Shown here: positions 8,524 to 20,500 of the stretch, piece by piece
How the letters are laid out: every line of letters starts with the position of its first letter
Numbering within the stretch: the stretch's first letter is position 1
Notes under the pieces: generated by a model
The model's database searches: none
What the model was told of the DNA's origin: nothing
Seen by the model: the letters and a program-made list of their open reading frames with translations, nothing else
IMG/VR virus record: IMGVR_UViG_3300037961_004376
Coordinates: 1 to 21,919 of that record
DNA from: a virus
Reading direction: 5' to 3' (one strand)
DNA length: 21,919 nucleotides
Translations under genes and position numbers: made by a program

Positions 8524-11500
8524 GATCTCTGGATCAATTAGTTCTTCACCATATTGGGAAAGATCAGGTGCAGTCCAGTCATCTGGGACAGATGTCTCAA
8601 CAACAATCTCTGGATTTTGATATCCAGTACCTTGATTTGAAACTTCGATAGATGCAACACCTACCAGGGCACGAATGTTAGCACCAGATCCTTGGATAGC
8701 ACTAGCATTAACTGCTGGTCTAGAAGTATAACCAGATCCACCAAATGTAACCTTGACGGATTCGATCGATCCTGTTGTGACGTTAGCAGTTGCTTCAGAT
8801 CCGCGTCCAAACACAGATCCAAGATAATCAAATGTAATCAGAGAGTTAGAAGATTCAATGATAGCAACTTCCCTATCTTCAACCTCACCCTGAATATCTA
8901 ACAGATCTCCAGGTTCAATTGGAGGAACAACTTCAGCAGCATCAACGTCTGCCTCAGAACCAACGTAAGAGAACGCAACGAATGTGGAACCTACGCGAGG
9001 AATTTCGGAGAAGATGATTCTAGAACCAACGATTTCAAAGGACTCTTTTGGTTTCTGAATAACACCATTGAGCGAAACAATAATATTATTCTCAGGAAGG
9101 ATGTTTGTAGATTGTACACCATCCGTCAGGGTTAATGAGTAGAATACGTCATTACGCTTCAAGTTGAAGGATTGACGTAAGGAATCAAACTCAAACGAAA
9201 TATCATCCAATTGTCTCAGTTTACCAATATAGAATCCAACGAAGGACGCTCCAGCATCAGGTGCTTCAGTGAATTGAATTTGATCAGAGAACGCTGTGTA
9301 TGCGTTAGTTGCACCAGGAGGTTGGAGAACACCATTAACAAAAATGAGCATGTGACCTGCGGGATCAGGCAGATATTGTGTGCCATTATTGATGGAGAGT
9401 TTGAAGGTAGTTGTAGTACCATCAAATCCTTTAAATGATCTCTTAACTCTACCTTTCAAATCAACCAAGTTGATAATTGCTGCCTTGAATCCATTAGGAC
9501 CAATTACTGCGTCATTTGCAGTAAAGGCACCAACAATATTACTGAGATAGTATCGTGTAAGTGTGCCAACTGTTTCAAAGTTTTGAATCAATGCCGATGC
9601 AGCACCTGCGGTAGTTACGTTAGTGTTGATAGTTGCATAACCAACTGGGAATGGAAGACTACCAGAAGGACCATAATCACCAACCTGTTCACCATTACTA
9701 AACGTTCCTTGTACAGGCGTGAAGTAAATATAATTATTTGCAAGATCTACACCCGTAATAATTCCATAAACATTGGTAACTTGTCCACCACCAACAACTT
9801 TATAAAGTCTGTTACCAGGCGTAAAGTTGTTATATGTGACATTCTGTGCAGTGATTACGGAGATACCGAGACGAATCTGACCAGAAGATGCAATTCTGTC
9901 ACCAACATTAACATCAAGACCTTCATATTTAGAAACATCGATGTATTGTCTGGACGTGTCTGGATAAACAACAGCAGTCTTCTCAAACTCACCTGTAAGA
10001 GTATCAGTATCAACAGAAAGTGTACCGCCAGTATTAGCATTAACCGCAGCAGTGTTCTTATAGAACACGTCAGGAGTTGCATTGCTTCCACTAGTATAAC
10101 CCTTGAATGGGATATCAGTAGTAAATCCACCCTTAAGATCAATGATGTGCATACGATCTTCGATGAGACTGATTTGTGCTGTTGTAGTATTCGTAGCACC
10201 AACTAATACGTCAGTAATTGCCCAAGTACCACCAGTTACAGCAACATCAAGATACTTATAAGTAGCATCTTCATGGAATCCATAAACTTGACCCGTAACA
10301 GAACCATCGCCCTGCTTGGTAACAACTTCATTCATTACGAAAGGACCATCAGTGATTGCACCATCGATACGGAATCTCTTATAGATTCTCGCAATAGTTG
10401 CAGAATTTTCTACCTTATTCTTAATTTCTGCATATGCGTCACTCTGTAATCCATAGACATATTCAGTAGCATCAACACCGCCGCCAACACCAACAGCAAT
10501 ATCTCTAACACCATATGTCTTAGCAGGTACAGAAATACCACTATAGAAAGGAATTGTATTATTGAATGCAGTGCTACCCAGTTGACTCTGGATAAGTCCA
10601 TTCAGATAACGAATCATTCTAGTGATTGATGCCTTAGCATAATCAGTATTGATTGTATTATCATAATATGCATAGTTACCACCACTGGTAGGACTTGTCA
10701 GAGTATTGTCAAGAGACTTGCTCATCCATTCAGTCAATCTAATTAAGATTCTAGACTTAATATTAAATTCAGTATTAGAGAAGAATGTTTCACCAGATAC
10801 TGCCTGATAAGGATCCAGAGCACCCTTATTCAGTTTTGCACCCCAAAGGTAGAAACCATCATTTCCAGTTCCTGTGTAATCAGTTGCCTGGTTGTTGAGA
10901 ACGTAAATTTGTTGACGTAGTGTACTGAATCCAAAACCAAAGCGAGCAGTAGTAAAGATTCTATACCAACCATCACCATAAGGAATTACACCAGTATCCA
11001 TTGGAGTAACTGTTGCAACTTGGAACGTGAGATTGTTAGTTCCATCTGCTCCACCAAGAACACTACCAGTTACTGTAAAGTTGTCACCAGGTGCATAATT
11101 TGAACCAGTGTTTGTAACTGTGATAGTTGCCTGATTGGGTTGATTAGCGTGATCAATAGTGACATTGAATGTTGCACCAGCACCACCATTAGAAACATTA
11201 GATGTATTTGCAACACTTGTGTAAGTGCCAGTCATAGCACTTGTAGTGATAATTGAAATAGAACCTAATGTTTCAATATTATTAGCATTTACAATAATAT
11301 CACCAACATTTCCACCGCCATCAAGGATATTTACAGATCCCTTAGCACCATTATCAAGATCTACATTAAAGAATACTCTCTGAGAATTATTTCCTGTACC
11401 AGCATCAAGTCCAACTTCATATCTGAGATTGGAACGAGTTCCTGCTTTTGCAAAGAAGGACAGAGTAAATGTTTGATCATCGGTAAAGGAACCTGTGTCA

Positions 11501-14500
11501 AACGTTTCAGACCCAGAGTCAAATTTAACACCAGAACTATCAAATGTTTCAAACGATGTTAGATTGTAATCTCTAAATTTAAAGTGTTGACCAGCGGTGG
11601 TGTTATCTTTAACATGATCAGCAGTTTGAGTGCCATCAGGAGCAACAATCGCATTCGCAGCATAAGTCGTATTGCTACTAGACCAGTTAGTGCTGAAATC
11701 TTCTGGATTTGTCCAGAGGTTTGTACCAGCAATTTGACCTTCAATCAGACCAGTAATACCAGCAGCGGTAGTTTTAGTTCTGACATTACCAGGTTCTGTA
11801 TACCAATCATATGCACTTCCAACACCACTGGTAGCAATAGTTGCTGTAGCACCAGAAGTTTGACCAGTCAGAGTTTCTGCAGCAGACCAAGTTGTACTTG
11901 TAAAGTATGGTCCGATAATCAAAATAGAATCATCTTCCAACCATTCATTAACGAGAGCATATCCACCACCACTAGAAACAACGGTCTCTCCAACGGAGAA
12001 GTCACCAGTCACACTGGTTAATGTAATGTTGCGTGCGTCTTCTTTCTTATAGAAGTCGGTTGTCATTATGTCATGAACAATATTGGTGGTGAGTTCATCA
12101 ACAAAGTCGTTATAAACCCAAGATCCAGCACCAAACTGAACATTAATTTCAGAATTAAGTTCTGCTCTATAGTAATGCTCATTGAACAGAATTTGCTTAC
12201 CAGCAGATCTTGCGGGTGTGCCACCAGGAGCAAGGATTCCAATGACAATATCAACCAGAGTACGAAGACGATAGATTACTGCATTGATATCGGATGGAGA
12301 TTCGCTATCGCGATATGCAGTTCCAGTCTTAGGAGTGCCGCCAGCGTTATTTCCAACACCTGCATATTGAGCAGCATATTGACTACCAGTTACAGAATCT
12401 CCGTTGTTATACAGAAGATTATTCAATGCTTTTTCGCCAAGTTGCTTAAGTTGCTCGATTGCATAAACTGTTGCCAACAATTCGCCTTCAACACTAGTAA
12501 TTCTTTGATTACCATCAAGATAAAGTTCAGCAGCACGAATTGTGCTATTAGTTCCACCAGTTTGCAGGTCAGAAATGATACTAATAAGAATCAGTTTAAG
12601 ATCTCTCTGACAGGTAACTTCGCCACTAGATCCAGGATATTGGAATGCATTGTAAGTAACATTGTTCAGAGTATAAGTAAACTCTGCTGTTGTGAGACCC
12701 GTTGCTTCTTCAGCAATGTATTGCCTATTGAAGTAAAGTCTATCTGCACCGATTTGATAATCAGCACCTTTAGGTGCGATAATCTCATTTAAAGTAGAAA
12801 TTAATGTATCGATTGCAGTCTTGACATTTGCACATCCACCACCATCTTGAGTAATACCCCAATCACCAGTAATAATTTTATCAGTATTAGTGCTATCAAG
12901 ATCACCAGTAATTGCCTGCTTCATGTAGAAACCAAGTCTCTCATGAGCATATTCCGATTGCCATACTTGCAGGCGAATATGAATCAATTCATCATTAGCA
13001 CCAAGATATTGTCTTGCTACATTTGCTGTATGGAAATTACCACCATCTTCAACGTCCTTAACAAGTTCATTAAGAAGCAAACTAAGGTCAGTTTGACATC
13101 TCAATGTTCCAGCAGTGCTAGATCCATTTTGGTTTCTTGGCATATCTTCTGCAAGATCAGGATATCTTTGCAGTAAGTCGAACGATGCCTTATCTACAAT
13201 AGCACCAGCATTCAATCTAATTAAGTTAGCAGCATCACGGAATCTATACTGAGTATCTGCATCAATTTGATTTGTATAGAAGATATTATTTGCAGCATCA
13301 ACGTAATCAATTGAAAGATCAACATCGCTAAATGCATCAACTGTTGCACCAGCAAATTCAAACGCAGGGTCTACCTTAGTTACGCTAGCAAGATGATCAA
13401 CTGGTACTGGGAGATTTGCATTACTGAGTGTATCAATAATGATATCCATCAAGTTACCGATGGTTGTATAAACATCAGAACAATCACCAGAATCAAAGTT
13501 TGATACAGAAACAGAGTTACTAGCAGCAGAAACAAAGGTATGAGTGTATCTTTGTCTGACAGGAGATGCTCCAACATTAACTGTAAATGTGTTGGTATCT
13601 GCAGCAGTAATTTCAAGTAAGGAATTCAGATTTGCAGAATCGGGATCAGGATATGCTTCCTGACTCTGATTACCATCTAATGTACATGTAAATGTCAGTG
13701 AATTGGGAGCAATATAAATTTCATCACCCGCACGAATGACTCCGTTAGATGTTGCACTTACGAATGTATGAGTATAATTACCACCAGTTGTGATTGCGTT
13801 CGTTGCAGAAGAAACAAATGTATGAGTGTACTGAGTTGCAGTGACCACTGCACCTGATGTAGCGGATACGAAAGTATGTGTTGTCGTATTGCTAGAAGTA
13901 CCAACATTAAGTGTAACTGCACCAGTTTGTTTGATCAACGCACCAGCAGTTGCTTGTACAAATGTATGACTTGTAGTATTGGTAGAAGGACCAACCTGAA
14001 TAGTAAATGTGTTGGAGTCAACAACTGTTACATCAATCCACTTTCCGCTGATAGGATCAGTAGTTCTAGGATAAGTCTTCTGAGAAGCATTATTATCTTG
14101 AGCGCAAGTGTATGTCAGAGAATTGTCTGCAATCTGAACTCTATTACCAGTAGAAAGTCCATGAGATGCCGAAGTAATGGTGATAACACCAGTGCTAGGC
14201 ACATAAACTGCGTTGGTAATGTTTGCAGTGGAAGTTCCAACTGCGCTAATAGTCAGTTCGGAATCATATGCACGATCTCTCTTGACCTTAATGCCGTTAG
14301 AAGTTGCTGATACAAATGTATGAGCGTATTGATCTCCTTGTGCAGAAGCACCAACATTAACTGTAAATGTGTCTGTGGTAACTGCAGAGATAACCAAGAA
14401 AGTTTCATATGCGGGATCAGGATTTCCGTCCCCTGCAACTGCACGAGGATAAGTCTTTTGAGCACTATTGCTATCCTGCGTACAAGTAAATGTGAAGGAA

Positions 14501-17500
14501 TCATGAACAAACTTAACTTGATCGCCAGTTGATAATCCATGACCAGCAGAAGTAACAACAAACTCACCAGTTGAAGAATTATAAGTTGCATTGGTAGCAG
14601 TCTTATTATCCAAGATAGATCTAGGATACAACTTGTTAGATGCGTTACTATCTTGATCACATGTGAAAGTAAGAGATTCCTTGCCAAGACGAATCTTATC
14701 GTTGACATTCAAACTATGAGTTCCGATCTGAAGAACCATATCACCTGTGGTGGGGTTATAGCTGGTTCCAGTTGTAGGAGTATAAGTTACTCTGTTAGGT
14801 CCAACATAGACTGTAACTGTGTTATCCCTCTTAACAATACCATTAGGTACAGCAGACACGAATGTATGTGTATATTGATCTTCTGCCTTAGAGGGACCAA
14901 CATTAACTGTGAATGTGTTGTTGGTTGCAGCAGTGATCTTCAACCATCTACCAGCAAAAGGATCTGTGGGACGGGGATATGAATGATTTGTATAGTTATT
15001 ATCCTTAGAGCAGGAGAATGTTAATGAATTATTTTCAAGTCTAATTTCATCAGAAGTAGTCAATCCATGACCGATAGCAGTGATAACGATCTCACCATTT
15101 GCAGGATTGTATGCTGCATTAGAGACTGAAGCATTAACAACCACGCCATCATTATAGATGGGGAGAGGAACGTTATTGTTTGCAGGATCACTGGAACGAG
15201 GATATGTGTGATTAGAAGCACCACCATCCTGACTACAAGTAAATGTCAGAGCATCATTGGTAAGTTTGATTGTTTCACCAGATCTTACAATACCATTTGC
15301 CTTTGCACTAACAAAGGTATGAGTAGAAGTATCAGAAGAAACACCAACATTAATATCAAAGGTATTGGTTGTGATATTCGTGATTGCAAACCACTTATTA
15401 AATGCAGGATCGGGACCAGCATCACCAGCATATTGTCTAGGATAGGTATGATGAGTTGCATTGCTATCTGTAGCACATGTAAACGTCATCGAATTGGGTT
15501 CGATGAGAACGCGATCACCAACAAACATTCCATGATTGGGAACTGTGATAGTCATAGCACCCGATGCTGGAGTATAGACCGCATTAGTTGCTGTAAACTT
15601 CTGAGAAGTTCTCAAATCATGATCACCGATGGTCATCTTGAGAGCACCAGTTCCAGGATCATAAGTCGCTGCAGTTGGTGTGTAGTTAACTGTAGGCGAT
15701 GCACCAACGTTAACATCAAATGTATTTGTAGTGACGTTAGAGATAATCATCCAACCCTGACTTGCAGGATCATCTGCTCTAGGATAAGACTGAGAAACTG
15801 TATTGCCGTCAGAAGTGCAAGTAAACGTCAGAGAGTTATCAGCAAATTGAATTCTGTCGCCATTTGCAAATCCATGATTATTAATTGTAACTTGCAGAAC
15901 ACCTGTGGTTGCAGTATATGTTGCGTTTGTTGCAGTATGAGTAGTTCTAGCAGTAAGACCATGACTATTTGAAGTCAAGACCATTATGCCAGTCGAAGAA
16001 TCATAAGTTACATTAGTGGGTGTTAATTGCGTCAGAGAAGCATAATCAGATTCAGTGATAGTAGAATCTGTACTTTGTGTCAAACCATGATCTCCTTGGA
16101 TATCCCAAAGAAGATTGGTAATAACGAATCGCACAATTTCTTGTGCTTTTTGTAAAGTATAAATCGATTCGGGAATTTCAGATTCAATATGATAAAGAGA
16201 GATTGGACTTGTCGCTCTATTAACATAGAGTGCCGCAGCATCCCAAACATGGTTATTACTACCATTACGAAGGTCTTCAACAACTGCTTCTAAGATATCT
16301 ACAACGTCATCTTCGCAATTTACATCACCTTTAGGAACACTGAAGGATGCAAATCTTGCCTTCATGATATCTACTGCTTCTTTAGCAATAAAGTCTTTAT
16401 TTGCAAGGATTAAATCAGCAGCATCAATATATCTCTGACTATTGCCAGTAAATCCAGCAGGAGCACCAGTTAAGCGAGATGTTGCAAGAATTGCTTCATT
16501 ATTGATGTCCTCACCCTTAGTGAAGTTTTCAACGCCAGACCAATCTTCAGTATGAGTCTGACCATAAGATCCATCAAAGTGGACCAGAAGTTTTGCATTA
16601 GCATCACCTTGGAATACTCCGTTAAGTGGTGTGAAGTTTGCTGTATAACGAGCATTATTAGAAATTCTAACCTCGTCAACATAACCAGCAAAGTCATTTG
16701 ATGCATCAAAGTCAGCACCAATTCTGACTGGTTTGGTAGATCCATAGTTACTAGCATCTGTATAAGTGGATCCTTCTTGTGTACCATTCAGGAACAACTT
16801 AGTGCTAGTACCGCTTCTGGAGAGGGCAACGTGATACCAAGTTCCAGCAGAGAGATTTGTAGATCCGCTAATTGCAGCACTACCATTATTATAATACTTA
16901 AGGTTTGCACCATCAAGATATATTCTAGGTGAAAGTTCAGTTTCTTGAGTTCTGAAATCAAAGATTGCTCTCTCGCCAGCAGAAACTAAGAGAGGGTTGA
17001 TCCAACATTCAATTGTAAAATCACCAGAAGCAAATCCAAATTCAGTAGATGTAGCAAAACTGATATATTCATCAACAGGAACTGCACCAACGTTTACTGT
17101 AATCGTAGTGGCAGTCACTGCAGTAATATTACGGGCAGATCCTGATGCAGGATCAGTAGACCGAGGATATGTTTTATTTGAAGTGTTATTATCCTGAGCA
17201 CATGTAAATGTCAGGGTATCGTCTGCAATAAGGACTGTATTGGACGTTGTGAGAGTATGAGCACCAATCTCAAGAACCAAGTTACCAGTCTCAGGATCGT
17301 ATGTAGTGCCTGTAGCAGCAGTAAATGTGCCTGTAGCACCACCACTAGCGGTAATAGAGTCTGCAGTGCCACTTACAAATGTGTGTGTAGCAAGACCAGG
17401 TGAAAGTGCTAATGCAGCAGTTCCAAACTTCTTATTATAAGTGTTCAGAGTTGCATTAGTGAAAGTTGCAGAATGATAATCTTGACCATTTGCTTGAGTT

Positions 17501-20500
17501 CTACCAATCTTACCGACATAGATGATCTTGTCAGCAATATTATAACCAATGACCTCTGCCTTTGTATCTTGAGTTCTTACAACCTGACCTTTGTTAAACA
17601 GACCATTGCCTTTCAGATTCTTTACTGCAAGTTTTCTACTCTTAGCAGTTTCACCAACAGCATAGTCAAGAGTATTACCAATGCCGTAATCCATCTTATA
17701 ATTACGGATTACTTCATTTTCCGTAAAGGCACCGCTAGCATTATCATATTTGATTACGTTATTACTGATAGGTTCTGTTGATGGGAACTTATCGTCAAAA
17801 TCTGTAGTATTAGTTGGGAAGTCAACAATGTTAACCTGCGACTTGGAAATATCATCCAAAACAACGTTTGGATATGTCTGAGCAGCAATTCTGTTGAACA
17901 GAAGACCGAAGAAAGAAGAACCATCAGAAATATCAAATTCTCCAGAAGATTCTGGTAATCCAGTGGTGGGATCAATCTGTGCATTAGGAGCAACATAAGA
18001 TGCCACAAATGTCACCTCTGCAACAACATCGGACTGAGAACCAATGATAAAGTCATTCTGATTGATTTCAAACAATCCAGGTTTAGACTGATATGTACCA
18101 GTTGTCTTACTTAAAAGAAGTCTGGTTGTAACATTAATTTCTGTTCCGTAGAGAGGTGTTCCACTAGATTGAGAATCAGAAACTGTACCATTATTCAAAC
18201 CAGTTGCTCTAGTTACTGTCAAAGTAGTAGAATCAGAATTATCTGTAATTGTATCTACACGGAACAATTCGGAACCAAACTGATAGATCTTAGTTGGAAC
18301 AAGATTTCCAGCAGGTACAGGTGCTGCTGGTGCATTAGGATCTGCATTATATGCAATGACTTCAATTGTGCTAGTTGTTGCACCGATAGAGAATCTTAAT
18401 TCGGCAAGAGGTGTTTCAGCACCTGCTGCAAGGTTGATTTCTTCAACTCTTGCAGTTTTACCAGCAAGATTTCGTACTTCTTCACCAAAAGCATATAGAC
18501 CATCGCTTTCTACTGCTGTTGCTGTAGCAAAGTTAGCATTGAATCCTGTAGCACCAACTGTTACAAATTCACCGCCGATGAATGAAACTAAGTTACCAGC
18601 AACAACCTCGGTGAGGAAACCAAATACATTATTACCTACAACTTTAGTTACGGTCAATCTAGCATTAGAATCAGAACCAACCATAACATCACCAATATTA
18701 GGGAAGATACCACTAATGTTAGTAAATGTAAGTTCAATGACATCTTTCAGATTAATTGTAGTTTCTACATATTGAACTTGAGCGTCAGGTTGAGGAGGTT
18801 CTGCAAAAACAATAGAATCTTGCTCAATAGTAAAAGAAGTTCCAGGGTTCTGAACAACACCATTGAGAACAATCATCAACTGATTAGCATTTGCCTGAAC
18901 AGGGGTATTATTAACCTTAAGGGTAAATGCTCTCTTTACGCCATCAAATTGATCAGAAATATCATCAATCTGGTTAGTAAATGAAGTCAGAATATTCTCT
19001 GAAGATGTCAGTCTCTTTTGTCTGAAGAGAATTTCAGTATTATTAAATTCAGAATAAATTGGTTGAACCAGAGCAAAACTTTGAATATTAGGGACAATTG
19101 CTTCTCTTGCAAGTTCAACAGACTTAGTAATTTGGAAAGTAGTCTCTTTGTTAGGAATAGAACCATATTCATCAAGATTCAGTTCACCAAATACCTTGAA
19201 TGAAGCAGGGTGAACATTCTTAAGGAGAATGTCTTTCCAATCATTAATAGAAACTGCAGACTTAACAGCATATGAGAAGTCCTGATAATAATAAGAGTCT
19301 TGGATCTTTTGAATAATTTCGGATGGTTTACCAACATCATCAGTAAACTGACCAGAAGTTTTAGTAATAGAACCAATTTCTAGAACACCTTTAGCAACTT
19401 TGAGGTCACTGATAACACCAGAAGATTTGGAAATAACACCAGTGATTCTTTCATTCAGAGAGAAAGTACCATCATAATCAACAATCTTCAGGATTCTAGG
19501 TCCAACCTGCCAACCATTGTTTGTAGAAACATAACCAGTAGCAACTGCAGTCTCCAGTGAATTGCCTTGATAAACCAATTCACCTTCAAGGAAAGTAGAA
19601 GTTTCTACGTTAGCAGTTGCAGCACCACCGAAGGAGGAGGTAAGAACCTGCTGACGACCAACACCTCTACCACTTTCACCATCGACGAATGTAATTGCAT
19701 CACCGAGAGCAGCGTTAGCAGAACTAATTGCGATCTTTAACTGGTCATCTTCAAGAGAGTTTGCAGATCCAGCAATTGCATAATATGTGGTAGTTCCATT
19801 CAGAGTGGTAGCACCAGATGCTTCAGGGAATGCTGTACCATCTCCAGTATCAACAACATTCAAAGTAATCTCTGCCCCATTAGTAATACCATGAGGGAAA
19901 GCAAATTGCAACAGACCCAAATCAGTGTTTACAACATAATTGAAAGAAGATTTTAACTGAATAGTAGGTTCTGAAGAATATCCTGATCCAGGATCTTTAA
20001 CAACGATTTGATTCAGTCTGCCATTTTTAATTTCTGCTGCAGCAATTGCACCAGTACCGCCACCACCAGTGATTACAACTTCAGGTGCTTGAGAATATCC
20101 AGATCCAGGATCGGTTACGGTAATACTTGCAAGAATACTGGTAGAAGTTAACTGAGCATTGATTGGGAATGTGATTTCAGGACGTAAGGTATAATCATGA
20201 GGATAGTCATAACCGAAGTTGTTATTCTTCAGTCTCTTAATCTTACCAACGCTAGTACCTTTGGTAAATACCGAAGCACCAGTTCCGAAAGGAGGAATGA
20301 CTACATTAAGATCAGCACCAGAACCAGTATTACCAGGTCCAAGAATACCATCAATCGCTTCAATATCAATAGAGGCAGTTGTATAACCAACACCAAATGA
20401 AGTTACTTGTACCTTTTGAATCTGTCCAGGAATGACACTACCACCACTATCAGATCCATCTGCTACTGTAATTTCAACAATACCGCCTTCACCATCACCA

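Noticed and set aside
9583-10206. Plus-strand open frame of 207 codons
   Set aside because: Antisense shadow of the giant gene, low complexity, no recognisable domain and no promoter.
12073-12792. Plus-strand open frame of 239 codons
   Set aside because: Antisense to helical modules C and D, whose sense-strand pattern is clearly conserved between copies; the antisense product shows nothing coherent.
15208-15972. Plus-strand open frame of 254 codons, rich in Ser, Cys, Ile and Arg
   Set aside because: It lies antisense to the repeat array of the giant gene; its composition is what the reverse of Thr/Ala/Asn-rich repeats gives, and no motif or ribosome site was seen.
13490-16025. Regularly repeated sequence that might be a CRISPR or DNA repeat array
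   Set aside because: Repeats are in one long reading frame, unequal in spacing and conserved at protein level, unlike a CRISPR array.
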